From CAZYXO01 sp964651315 (GTDB lineage: Bacteria > Bacillota_I > Bacilli_A > RF39 > UBA660), in assembly GCA_964651315.1 (NCBI GenBank), contig CAZYXO010000014.1, positions 1-17,479 of the forward strand: 17,479 bases of DNA, given 5' to 3'. Each line of letters starts with the position of its first letter. Within the stretch, counting starts at the first letter, position 1. Shown one piece after another: positions 7,365 to 14,852 of the stretch. The notes beneath the pieces are model-generated. The model saw only the letters and a list, made by a program, of their open reading frames with translations, was not told the DNA's origin and searched no databases. The translations under genes and the position numbers were made by a program.

Positions 7365-7420
7365 GTATGTAAGACTCCAAAACCACTGTTGGGAGTTCGA
7401 TTGTGCTTTTCGCCTCGCCA
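7365..7420 (+). pseudogene. Degenerate tRNA-Trp-like 3' half (possible attachment-site scar)
   Basis: From the anticodon-loop-like CTCCAAA (7375-7381, Trp anticodon CCA) through TGTTGGGAGTTCGATT (T arm) to a terminal GCCA at 7417-7420, the sequence resembles the 3' half of bacterial tRNA-Trp. It is not a functional tRNA. There is no D arm, no 5' acceptor strand such as GGCGAAA to pair with TTTCGCC, the anticodon stem does not pair, and the T stem is broken because C61 is replaced by G. A 3'-half tRNA remnant next to a toxin-antitoxin pair is typical of an integration scar. The likeness is from pattern memory and could be fortuitous. Confidence 0.4.
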
Positions 7421-7479
7421 AAAATATGTTTAAACTTTATTGAAAAATAGAGTTTTTTCTATATTAAAATATTAAAATG

Positions 7480-7488
7480 TGGTAATAT
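7480..7488 (+). promoter_or_regulatory. Probable extended -10 promoter of obgE
   Basis: TGG directly followed by TAATAT, 26 bases before the obgE ATG. It has the same TGG-extended form as the lipoprotein promoter. No clear -35 hexamer is present at 17 bp. Confidence 0.35.
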
Positions 7489-7514
7489 ATAACAAGAAAA
7501 AAGGTGATTTTTTT

Positions 7515-8768
7515 ATGTTTGTAGATGAAATTAATTTAACTGTTATTGCTGGTCGTGGTGGAGATGGTTGTACATCATTTCGTAGAGAAAAATATATTCC
7601 TATGGGTGGACCTGATGGAGGTAGTGGAGGACATGGCTCTAATATTATTTTTAGGGTTGATCGTAATTTAAAAACTTTAATTGATTTAAAATACAAAAAA
7701 ATAATTAAAGGGGATAAAGGTGTTAATGGTAAAGGCTCTAATAAAGTTGGTGCTAATGCTGAGGATATAGTTATTAAAGTTCCTATGGGTACTACTGTTA
7801 CTGATTTAAAGACTAATCAAGTTGTTTGTGATTTAATTCGCGATGAAGAAGAATTTATTGTTGCTCATGGAGGTCGTGGAGGTCGTGGAAATACTGCTTT
7901 TGCAACTCACGAAAATCCTGCTCCTAAAATGAGTGAACTAGGAGAACCAGGCGAAGAAAAAAATTTAAAGTGTGAACTTAAAGTTATGGCAGATATTGGT
8001 TTAATCGGACTTCCAAGTGTTGGGAAAAGCACAATTTTAAGTAAAATAAGTAATGCAACTCCCAAAATTGCTGCTTATCATTTTACAACTTTAAATCCCA
8101 ATTTAGGTGTAGTAAATGCTAAAGGCAAAACTTTTGTTGTAGCAGATTTACCTGGATTAATTGAAAAAGCAAGTGAAGGAGTAGGACTTGGGATTAAATT
8201 TTTACGTCATGCTTCAAGAACAAAATTACTTGCTCATGTAATTGATATGGGTGGAAGTTTAGATCCAGTTAATGATTATCAAGTGATACGTAAAGAAATA
8301 ACTAATTTTGGACACAATTTAGATAAAAAAAACGAAATTGTTATTGCAAATAAAAAAGATTTAGAAAATTTTACAATAAATTTAGCAAAATTTAAAAAAG
8401 CATATCCAGATTTAGAAATAATTTCAATAAGTGCAGAAAATAACGAAAATATTAATGAATTAATTGAATTATTTAGAAAAAGACTTGAAGATTACAAAGG
8501 GGAAGAAATAGAAGTAATCGAAGAAGTAATTTATAAATTTGAAGAAAAAGAACCATTTACGATTACTAAAGATAATAATGTTTGGATAATCACTGGTGAT
8601 GAAATAGAAAAATTATTCAAAATGACTAGGTTTAATGAAGAAGAAAGTGTTAGAAGATTTTCCAGAAGATTAAAAGGCATGGGTGTTGAAGAAAAATTAC
8701 TGGAAATGGGAGCGATTCCTGGAGATGAAATATCTATTTTAGATTATTCATTTGAATTTAAAATATAA
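7515..8768 (+). CDS. obgE: Obg-family GTPase, ribosome assembly and stress control
   Basis: A complete 417-residue Obg protein. Residues 1-158 are the glycine-rich Obg fold (AGRGGDGCTSFRREKYIPMGGPDGG and AHGGRGGRGN). The G domain has the P loop GLPSVGKST (165-173), switch I FTTLNPNLG (190-198), DLPGL (211-215), NKKD (279-282) and ISAEN (305-309). Residues about 340-414 form the C-terminal OCT domain found in Gram-positive Obg. The protein acts on the 50S subunit in ribosome maturation and is essential in many bacteria. An in-frame GTG at 7479 exists, but ATG at 7515 is chosen because AAGGTGA (7501-7507) precedes it and Obg proteins start MFVDE. It converges with the DUF192 gene, with 4 bases between stop codons. 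In many Firmicutes obgE follows rpmA; that linkage is absent here. Confidence 0.97.
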   Translation: MFVDEINLTVIAGRGGDGCTSFRREKYIPMGGPDGGSGGHGSNIIFRVDRNLKTLIDLKYKKIIKGDKGVNGKGSNKVGANAEDIVIKVPMGTTVTDLKTNQVVCDLIRDEEEFIVAHGGRGGRGNTAFATHENPAPKMSELGEPGEEKNLKCELKVMADIGLIGLPSVGKSTILSKISNATPKIAAYHFTTLNPNLGVVNAKGKTFVVADLPGLIEKASEGVGLGIKFLRHASRTKLLAHVIDMGGSLDPVNDYQVIRKEITNFGHNLDKKNEIVIANKKDLENFTINLAKFKKAYPDLEIISISAENNENINELIELFRKRLEDYKGEEIEVIEEVIYKFEEKEPFTITKDNNVWIITGDEIEKLFKMTRFNEEESVRRFSRRLKGMGVEEKLLEMGAIPGDEISILDYSFEFKI

Positions 8769-8796
8769 AAAATTATTCCTCAATGAAAGGAATAAT
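8764..8796 (-). terminator. Intrinsic terminator of the DUF192 gene
   Basis: A perfect 9-bp stem, ATTATTCCT (8772-8780) and AGGAATAAT (8788-8796), with a 7-base loop. On the minus strand it is followed by TTTTTATATTTT. It overlaps the last codons of the minus-strand gene. Read on the plus strand it has no U-tract, so it would end obgE transcripts only weakly. Confidence 0.65.
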
Positions 8797-9102
8797 ATAA
8801 CCAAGTTTCAATTTTTTACTAGTATGGGCAGGTAACTCTAATATACTAGTATTTTTTTGTTTATTTTCAATTTTAATTGCTTTATTTTTTTCTAAATCTT
8901 CATATTTATAAATAATTTCATTGTTTTCGTTAATACCAACAACATCAATATTTTCTTTCATAAAAAACGTATGAATACTATTACAATTAGGAATTAATAA
9001 ACCATAATCAATATCTGTTTTACCCATTAAACCTTTAAATTTTTTATAGAAAGTATTAGCAACTACTATTTTAAATTTCTCACTACCAATTTTTATATAC
9101 AA
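8773..9102 (-). CDS. DUF192-family protein
   Basis: About 109 residues, the size of a single DUF192 domain. Recognisable family features are FKGLMGKTDIDYGLLIPN near the start, HTFFMKENIDVVGINENNEII in the middle (usually W/FMKNT.I.LDI.FID in the family), and a LELPAHTSKKLKLG end. The role of DUF192 is not established. No signal peptide or lipobox is visible, so this copy looks cytoplasmic. The frame opens at GTG (9111), but that codon is part of the Shine-Dalgarno AAAGGGTGA; TTG at 9102-9100 is better spaced and is my choice. It is divergent from the Tad pilus operon, and an association with it is possible but unproven. Confidence 0.75.
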   Translation of the reverse strand: MYIKIGSEKFKIVVANTFYKKFKGLMGKTDIDYGLLIPNCNSIHTFFMKENIDVVGINENNEIIYKYEDLEKNKAIKIENKQKNTSILELPAHTSKKLKLGYIIPFIEE

Positions 9103-9275
9103 TTTAATCACCCTTTATATAAATATATCATAACTATAGGATAATTATGATTAAAAAATAATATTATTTGAAATAAAAAAAGATTTTTCCTTTCCAAAGT
9201 AAAAAAACTTCTTTTTTTCGTTTTTTTTCCTTTGTAAATATATTTTAACCCAAATAAATAATTAACAACTTTAAC

Positions 9276-9304
9276 TTGCAAAGAATGTAAAAATAGGGTA
9301 TATT
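9276..9304 (+). promoter_or_regulatory. Promoter of the Flp/Tad pilus operon
   Basis: -35 TTGCAA (9276-9281), exactly 17 bp spacing, -10 TATATT (9299-9304), giving a leader of about 20 bases before the pilin start. The divergent interval 9112-9331 otherwise holds homopolymer-rich sequence (A- and T-tracts at 9174-9231) and no gene. Confidence 0.6.
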
Positions 9305-9331
9305 TATTATAGAAAATAGGGTGATGTTTAG

Positions 9332-9535
9332 ATGAATAATAATAGAGGTCAAGCGTTAATTGAATATGTTTTAATTTTACTATTAATCGCAGTAGCAACA
9401 ATAGCAGTGGTTACAACCCTTGGAGGTTACTTAAAAGATGCTATTACTAAAACAAGTTGTTCATTAGTTGATAAAGTATATGTTGAGGGAGATAAACCAG
9501 GCAATGCAACATGTGAAGTGAAAAGTGATAAATAA
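9332..9535 (+). CDS. flp: Flp-family type IVb major pilin (prepilin)
   Basis: 67 residues with a short leader ending MNNNRG followed by QALIEYVLILLLIAVATIAVVTTLG. This is the Flp class III prepilin signature: cleavage after Gly6, Glu at position +5 and Tyr at +6 of the mature protein, then a long hydrophobic helix. The small hydrophilic C-terminal part has two cysteines (CSLVDKVYVEGDKPGNATC) that may form a disulfide loop. The mature pilin, assembled by the Tad machinery encoded downstream, would form the shaft of a thin adhesive fibre on the cell surface. ATG is 6 bases past AGGGTGAT. The stop overlaps the next start (TAATG). Confidence 0.92.
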   Translation: MNNNRGQALIEYVLILLLIAVATIAVVTTLGGYLKDAITKTSCSLVDKVYVEGDKPGNATCEVKSDK

Positions 9536-9873
9536 TGACTTTGAATAAAAAGGGACAAGCATTAATTGAATTTGTAATAGTTTTACCAATTTTTATCATG
9601 CTTTTACTAGGTTTTATTGATATAGGTAAAATATTATATTTTCAAAATAAATTAGAAAATAATATTATGGATATAATTGATTTAAGTGAGAATGGAAAAA
9701 CAATTACTGATATAAAAAAAGAATATAAGAATATTGAAATAGATATTAATAAGTTAGATGAAAAAACAGAATATAACATAAGTACTAAATTAGATATTAT
9801 AACACCAGGTCTTAATTTAATTATTAAAAGTCCTCATGAAATAAATGTTAAAAAAGTGGTTTATAATGAATAA
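9535..9873 (+). CDS. TadE-like minor pseudopilin
   Basis: 112 residues beginning MTLNKKG|QALIEFVIVLPIFIMLLLGFIDIGKILYF. This is the TadE-type prepilin signature (Glu at +5, Phe at +6, Pro inside the helix), followed by a soluble domain of about 75 residues rich in Ile, Asn and Lys. TadE/TadF proteins are minor pilins that initiate or decorate the Flp fibre and need prepilin peptidase for maturation. ATG overlaps the flp stop by one base, so synthesis is coupled to the major pilin. No disulfide-forming cysteines are present. Confidence 0.85.
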   Translation: MTLNKKGQALIEFVIVLPIFIMLLLGFIDIGKILYFQNKLENNIMDIIDLSENGKTITDIKKEYKNIEIDINKLDEKTEYNISTKLDIITPGLNLIIKSPHEINVKKVVYNE

Positions 9874-10237
9874 TAAAGGCCAAGCACTTGTATTATTTGT
9901 GTTATTAATACCTGTTTTAATTATTGCTGGAATATTTATTGTCGATACTGCCAAAATTTTGGTTGAAAGTACAAAACTTAAAAATACAACTAAATTAGTA
10001 ATTAAAACGATACTAGAAGATGATATTGATGAAGATAAAGCAAGAGTTATGTTTTTAGAAAATGATATAAATATCGATAATTTAAAAATTACTTTTGAAG
10101 ATACCAAAATAAATATTAAAAATAATTATAAAATAGATAGTTTGTTAGGCAAAATAATTGGAATTAAAGATTATGAAATGGATATAAACATAACCGGAAT
10201 AAAAGAGAATAATGAAATAAAGTACAAAAAAGAATAG
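9866..10237 (+). CDS. Second TadE/TadF-like pseudopilin with an atypical signal
   Basis: 123 residues from ATG at 9866; the frame extends to an ATG at 9845, but AAGTGGT at 9853-9859 and the parallel with its neighbours (MNNKGQAL) favour 9866. The signal is MNNKG|QALVLFVLLIPVLIIAGIFIVDTAKIL: the GQAL cleavage site is kept, but the residue at +5 is Leu instead of the usual Glu. The soluble part (about 85 residues) is charged. It overlaps the tadE stop by 8 bases. The position and form match TadF or the N-terminus of TadG-like proteins, but it is too short for TadG. Assignment beyond minor pseudopilin is uncertain. Confidence 0.75.
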   Translation: MNNKGQALVLFVLLIPVLIIAGIFIVDTAKILVESTKLKNTTKLVIKTILEDDIDEDKARVMFLENDINIDNLKITFEDTKINIKNNYKIDSLLGKIIGIKDYEMDINITGIKENNEIKYKKE

Positions 10238-10249
10238 AGGGAAAAATAA

Positions 10250-11026
10250 GTGAAAAATAGTGGAGCAAATATAATTGCAATTGCTAGTAGTAAAGGTGGA
10301 GTAGGAAAAACTACAACACTTTTAAATCTTGCTGGAATAATTTCCAAAATGCAAAAAAAAGTCTTAATAATTGATTTAGACTTATTTTCTGGTGATATTG
10401 CTTTATGGTTAAATAAAGAAAGTAATAAAAATGTCTATAACTTTGTCGATAATTATAATAATAATCGTTTTAAAGATTATTTAGAATATGTTACAAAATA
10501 TAATGAATATATCGATTACATTGCTGCTCCTAAAGATCCTCGAAATGCTAATAAAATAGAATCAAAATATATTGAACTATTATTTAATAAATATAAAAGT
10601 CATTATGATACTATTTTAGTAGACACAAGTCATGTTTTAAATGAATTTAATATTACAATATTAGATAAAGTAGATAAAATATTATTTTTAGTTACACCTG
10701 AGGCGATGAGTTTAAATAGCATGCGTAGTTTACTATCCATATTTAAAGATATTGATTTAGATAAATATAAAGTTATTTTAAATAATTCAATTAATCCTGA
10801 TCGTAATTATTTTTCGAATTATGATATTAAAAATATTTTAAAAAATAATATTGATTACACATTATCATCTAAATTTTATATGCCTAATATTGACGAATAT
10901 ATAATGGAAGGTAAAATAATTACTTTAGATGAAAAGTTAAAGAAATATTTACCAAAAGATTATAAAGCCTTAAATGGAATAGTTAATTATATCCTAGAAA
11001 GTGTGGATATCAATGAAGAAGAGTAG
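10250..11026 (+). CDS. tadZ: TadZ/CpaE-like ParA-MinD ATPase of the pilus locus
   Basis: 258 residues beginning directly with the ATPase fold. The deviant Walker A is ASSKGGVGKTTT (12-23; Lys15 and Lys20), the A' segment IDLDLFSGDIALWL has Asp42 and Asp44, and the Walker B-like segment is YDTILVDTS. TadZ proteins localise to the pole and help place the Tad machine; they often have an N-terminal receiver-like domain, which is lacking here. The GTG start at 10250 is supported by TAGAGGG at 10235-10241. It lies 12 bases downstream of the pseudopilin and overlaps tadA by 14 bases. An unrelated ParA is possible by domain alone, but the location makes TadZ much the best reading. Confidence 0.85.
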   Translation: MKNSGANIIAIASSKGGVGKTTTLLNLAGIISKMQKKVLIIDLDLFSGDIALWLNKESNKNVYNFVDNYNNNRFKDYLEYVTKYNEYIDYIAAPKDPRNANKIESKYIELLFNKYKSHYDTILVDTSHVLNEFNITILDKVDKILFLVTPEAMSLNSMRSLLSIFKDIDLDKYKVILNNSINPDRNYFSNYDIKNILKNNIDYTLSSKFYMPNIDEYIMEGKIITLDEKLKKYLPKDYKALNGIVNYILESVDINEEE

Positions 11027-12359
11027 TTTAAGAGAAGTATTTGATATTAAAGAAAGTAAAAGTATAGTAAAAGATATTTTAAAAACTGATTATGAAACAT
11101 TTTCAGATAAAAAATTACTTGATAGTTTAAGAACAAAAATAATTGAAGATTTAATTGATAATGAAATGCCTGAAGGTATGGAATATAGTGAATGGATTGA
11201 TTTTGAAATTGATAAGTCAATTGAAGATTATGATTTATCTAATAGTGAAAGAAGTTATTTATTTAATTTAATTGACAATGAGATAAATGGTTTTGGTCCA
11301 ATTAGTGAACTTTTAAATAGTCCGAATATTACGGAAATTATGATTAATAGTCCAAAAGAAATATATATTGAAATAGATGGAACTATCGTTAAAGAAGAAA
11401 GTATTTCTTTTATTAATGATGAACATATAGTTCGTACTGTTCAAAGGTTAATTCAACCTCTTGGTAGAACAATTGATGCTGCTAATCCGATGGTTGATTC
11501 AAGATTAGTTGATGGGTCACGTATTAATGCTGTTATTCCCCCTTTATCAACTAAAGGACCAGTTGTTACTATTCGTAAATTTAAAGATACACTTACAACG
11601 ATTGATGAATTATTACGAATCGGTAGTTTAACAATCGATATGGCTAAATTCTTAGAAGCAAGTGTTAAAGGTAAATTAAATATTATTGTTTGTGGTGGAA
11701 CTGGTAGTGGTAAAACAACACTTTTAAATATATTAGCTGGTTTAATAAGTGATCAAGAAAGAATTATTACAATTGAAGATGCTGCTGAATTAAAACTTAA
11801 TCAAAGTCATGTAATTAGTTTAGAAACAAGACTGATGAATTATGAAAGTGAAGGCGAAATATCAATTCGTGATTTAGTTATTAATTCCCTTCGTATGCGA
11901 CCAGATCGAATAATAGTTGGAGAAGTAAGAGGTAAAGAAGCATTTGATATGTTACAAGCAATGAATACAGGACATGATGGATCCTTAACAACACTACATG
12001 CAAATTCTTGTAAAGATGCCTTAAATAGATTAGAAACAATGGTTTTAATGGGAGGAATTGATATTCCAATAAAAGCAATCAGAGAATATATCTTTCATTC
12101 AATTGATTTAGTTATTAATATTGAAAGAATGAGTGATGGTAAAAGAAAAATAACAAGTATTTGTGAAATATCTGATATTGTTAATGAAGAATTAATGTTA
12201 GATGACATATTTTTGTTTAAACAAAAAGGCTTAACTAGTAAAAATGAAGTAGATGGAGAATTTTCTAATATTTTAAAAATACCAAAAGTTTATCAAAAAA
12301 TTAAATCAAAAGGTGTCGAAGATGTAGATTATTTAATGAATCGTAAAAAAAAGAAATAG
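11013..12359 (+). CDS. tadA: TadA/CpaF secretion ATPase of the Flp pilus
   Basis: 448 residues. The N-terminal half contains the CpaF-type segments EINGFGPISELL, ITEIMINSP and the GRTIDAANPMVDSRLVDGSRINAVIPP block. The C-terminal ATPase has Walker A CGGTGSGKTT (227-236), the Asp box IITIEDAAEL (251-260), Walker B RPDRIIVGEVRG (296-307) and the His box TGHDGSLTTLHANS (319-332). This hexameric cytoplasmic ATPase drives pilin assembly through TadB/TadC. The frame opens at GTG 11001, but ATG at 11013 (MKKSSLREVF) is the natural start and overlaps tadZ. The extension after the ATPase core (about 390-448) is divergent and ends in a lysine run. All catalytic motifs are intact. Confidence 0.95.
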   Translation: MKKSSLREVFDIKESKSIVKDILKTDYETFSDKKLLDSLRTKIIEDLIDNEMPEGMEYSEWIDFEIDKSIEDYDLSNSERSYLFNLIDNEINGFGPISELLNSPNITEIMINSPKEIYIEIDGTIVKEESISFINDEHIVRTVQRLIQPLGRTIDAANPMVDSRLVDGSRINAVIPPLSTKGPVVTIRKFKDTLTTIDELLRIGSLTIDMAKFLEASVKGKLNIIVCGGTGSGKTTLLNILAGLISDQERIITIEDAAELKLNQSHVISLETRLMNYESEGEISIRDLVINSLRMRPDRIIVGEVRGKEAFDMLQAMNTGHDGSLTTLHANSCKDALNRLETMVLMGGIDIPIKAIREYIFHSIDLVINIERMSDGKRKITSICEISDIVNEELMLDDIFLFKQKGLTSKNEVDGEFSNILKIPKVYQKIKSKGVEDVDYLMNRKKKK

Positions 12360-12377
12360 AATGAAAGGAATGAAAAA

Positions 12378-13391
12378 ATGATATTAAAAGTAAATATTAA
12401 TGCTTTAATAATTAGTCAGATAGTACTTACTTTACTTGTAATAGTTTTATTATTTATAATAATACGTTTTTTCTATTCTTTTAAATTCGAAAAAAGATTT
12501 TCTAAGTATTCTTTATCACCAAAAAAAGAAAATACAGTATCATTTTTTGACAAATTCTTTAATTTGTTATGGAACTTTATTTATAAAATAGGTGATTTAT
12601 TTGCTAAATCTAAAAGTTGGCTTGATTATTCAAAAAAATATGAAAAACATATTACTTATGAACAGAAAGAAATAATTAGACCAGTTGATTATATTGCAAT
12701 TAAAATAGTTATTGCATTTACTTTATTAATACTTAGTTTACTTACTTATATAATAAGAGCAAAAGTTTTTACGATATGGACTATTTTAGCAATTATTATC
12801 TTTGGTTTCTATTTACCAGATTTAATCTTACAAATAAGATATAATAATAAAAGAAAATGTGTTAAAGAAGATTTATTAAAAGCGATAATTATTATGAATA
12901 ACGCTTTTAAATCAGGAATGAATATTTTAGAAGCTTCAACTATAGTACGTGATGAATTATCTGGACCAATTAGTGATGAATTTAAAAAAATATGTGTTGA
13001 TTTAAATTATGGATTATCCCTTGAAACAGTATTTAATCGTTTTTATGAACGAGTAAAACTAGAGGATGCTAAATATATTACTAGTAGTTTAACATTACTA
13101 AATAAAACAGGTGGAAATATTGTTAAAGTGTTTTCCATGATTGAATCATCTTTCTTTGATAAAAAGAAATTACGAAATGAACTAAGAAGTATGACTACCC
13201 AAAGTATTTTTGTATATCGTTTATTAGTTACGTTACCAATAATATTTTCTTTAGTTATATATTTATTAAATCCATCTTATTTTGCACCATTTTTTGCAAG
13301 TCCTCTAGGAATATTAATATTTGGAGTTATTCTAATTATCTATTTTGCTTATATAATTTTAATTAGAAAAGTACTGGAGGTTAAAATATAA
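12378..13391 (+). CDS. tadB: TadB pilus platform protein (type II secretion F domain)
   Basis: 337 residues with about five hydrophobic segments (near 10-30, 106-127, 130-150, 278-297, 309-329). Between the third and fourth lies a cytoplasmic T2SF-type helical domain (MNNAFKSGMNILEAS, then TLLNKTGGNIVKVFSMIE). TadB and TadC form the inner-membrane platform on which TadA acts. ATG follows AAAGGA at 12363-12368, 18 bases after tadA. The last base of TAA is the first base of the tadC start. It is longer at its N-terminus than TadC, as is usual for TadB. The pairing with an adjacent second F-domain protein is the main support for naming it TadB. Confidence 0.88.
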   Translation: MILKVNINALIISQIVLTLLVIVLLFIIIRFFYSFKFEKRFSKYSLSPKKENTVSFFDKFFNLLWNFIYKIGDLFAKSKSWLDYSKKYEKHITYEQKEIIRPVDYIAIKIVIAFTLLILSLLTYIIRAKVFTIWTILAIIIFGFYLPDLILQIRYNNKRKCVKEDLLKAIIIMNNAFKSGMNILEASTIVRDELSGPISDEFKKICVDLNYGLSLETVFNRFYERVKLEDAKYITSSLTLLNKTGGNIVKVFSMIESSFFDKKKLRNELRSMTTQSIFVYRLLVTLPIIFSLVIYLLNPSYFAPFFASPLGILIFGVILIIYFAYIILIRKVLEVKI

Positions 13392-14086
13392 TGAAAAAAA
13401 ATATAGTTAATAGTTTATTTAGAAAAAAAACTATCGAAATAATCAAAACAAAAATTAATTATTTAGGAATTTCGACAAAAATTAATTTTTATGATTTTTT
13501 ATTTGATCGTTTACTAATATGTGTAATTTTATTTATTATATTTTTAGTAACAAGCAATATTGGTTATATTATTGCCCCAATTATCGTAATTATTACTTAT
13601 TTTGGTTTAGAGTATGTAATGCTTGATTATCCAATTAAAAAAAGAGGTTTAAATTTAGAAACTGAATCTTTATTCTTTTTTGAAGTATTAACTCTTACTT
13701 TAGAAAGTGGTCGAAATTTAAAATCTAGTTTAGAATTAATGGTTAAAAATGTCGATGGGGAATTATCAAGAGAATTTAAAAATATGTTAAAAGAAGTTGA
13801 TTTAGGTAAAAGTTTAGCAGAAGGTTTAGAATCAATGAAAGCAAGAATACCAAGTGATACTGTTAATAATGCAATTTTAAATATTCGTGAATCTAATATA
13901 TTTGGTAATAGTATTATTGATTCTTTATATAACCAAATAGATTATTTACGTGATAAAAGAGTATTAGATGTAAAAGCAGAGATAAATAAATTACCAATAA
14001 AAATGAGTGTTATATCAGTATTATTTTTTATCCCACTACTTTTATTAATCATATTAGCACCTTTAGTTTTAGCATATTTAAGTTAG
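13391..14086 (+). CDS. tadC: TadC pilus platform protein (type II secretion F domain)
   Basis: 231 residues: an N-terminal basic stretch, two hydrophobic segments (about 40-77), the T2SF-type helices (LTLTLESGRNLKSSLELM, then LNIRESNIFGNSIIDSLYNQ) and a C-terminal membrane segment (205-230). It lacks the N-terminal extension of TadB. The start overlaps the tadB stop by one base and has a strong ribosome-binding site, GGAGG at 13376-13380. It acts with TadB as the membrane core of the pilus machine. Confidence 0.88.
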   Translation: MKKNIVNSLFRKKTIEIIKTKINYLGISTKINFYDFLFDRLLICVILFIIFLVTSNIGYIIAPIIVIITYFGLEYVMLDYPIKKRGLNLETESLFFFEVLTLTLESGRNLKSSLELMVKNVDGELSREFKNMLKEVDLGKSLAEGLESMKARIPSDTVNNAILNIRESNIFGNSIIDSLYNQIDYLRDKRVLDVKAEINKLPIKMSVISVLFFIPLLLLIILAPLVLAYLS

Positions 14087-14095
14087 GAGTAAAAC

Positions 14096-14824
14096 ATGAA
14101 AAAAAAGTCAATAATTTTAATTTTATCCATTATTTTTGTCGGATTAGTTATTTATTTTGGTATTAAAGGAACTATGATGTTACTTTATAAAGATGCCTTT
14201 ATAAATGTAAACAACGATATAATTGAAAATTATAATTTTCCAATTAATATTACAACTAATACATATTTAACTGGAAATAATATTCGTTATGAGCAGTTAA
14301 GTTATCGTAATGTATATAGTGATTTTATAGAATGTAGTAAAGGCCTAAACTATAAAATGTTTTGTTTAAATTATAAACCTAATAATTATACAAGTGATGC
14401 ATCAATAGTAATTGGCGTTTATAAAAATTATATCGATGATACTTTTTTAAAAAACAATAATATGGATAAAAGGTATTATAAAGCGAAAGAAACAGTTTTT
14501 AATAATAGTATTAAAACACCAGAAAATTTATATAATTATATTTTTAAAAATTATAAAAATAAAGTAAATATTTTATCTTCAATAAAAGATTTTCAAAATA
14601 GTTATTTTGTAAAAAATGTATTTAAAAATATTGAAAATTATAGTTTCTTATCTGGTGATTTAAAAGGATTTTATTATAAAAAAAATGAAAATCAATTTAA
14701 TGTAGAATTATGGAATAAAGAAGACTTATATTATATTTATTTTGCTAATGGTAATAAAAAAGATTATTTTAATCAAACTAGCGTTCTTAAATTCTTAGAA
14801 TATATCATATTTGTAAATAATTAA
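14096..14824 (+). CDS. Membrane-anchored protein of unknown function, last gene of the Tad operon
   Basis: 242 residues: KKK, one membrane-spanning helix (about 5-23), then a large outside-facing domain very rich in Asn, Tyr and Lys. No lipobox and no prepilin signal. Two cysteines (in IECSKGLNYKMFCLNY) are spaced for a possible disulfide. I do not recognise the domain. It begins 9 bases after tadC with its own AGGA ribosome-binding site and ends inside the operon terminator, so it is transcribed with the pilus genes; a role in pilus anchoring, assembly or adhesion is inference from position only. In diderm Tad loci this position is filled by secretin or TPR proteins, which it does not resemble. 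Confidence 0.7.
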   Translation: MKKKSIILILSIIFVGLVIYFGIKGTMMLLYKDAFINVNNDIIENYNFPINITTNTYLTGNNIRYEQLSYRNVYSDFIECSKGLNYKMFCLNYKPNNYTSDASIVIGVYKNYIDDTFLKNNNMDKRYYKAKETVFNNSIKTPENLYNYIFKNYKNKVNILSSIKDFQNSYFVKNVFKNIENYSFLSGDLKGFYYKKNENQFNVELWNKEDLYYIYFANGNKKDYFNQTSVLKFLEYIIFVNN

Positions 14825-14852
14825 GTTTGTGTTTACAAATTGATTTTTTTTT
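14809..14852 (+). terminator. Terminator of the Tad pilus operon
   Basis: A perfect 9-bp stem, ATTTGTAAA (14809-14817) and TTTACAAAT (14832-14840), with a 14-base loop, is followed by TGATTTTTTTTT. It overlaps the last codons and stop of the preceding gene. Its right arm also carries the -35 hexamer of the next promoter. Confidence 0.65.

Noticed and set aside
7365..7420. A functional tRNA gene
   Set aside because: There is no 5' acceptor strand or D arm and the anticodon and T stems do not pair.
9174..9231. A hairpin terminator in the divergent interval (A-tract against T-tract)
   Set aside because: The pairing is only A/T homopolymer and could arise by chance in this composition.
9108..9401. 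Minus-strand open frame across the intergenic region and flp
   Set aside because: It covers homopolymer tracts and the antisense of the pilin; composition is that of random AT-rich sequence.
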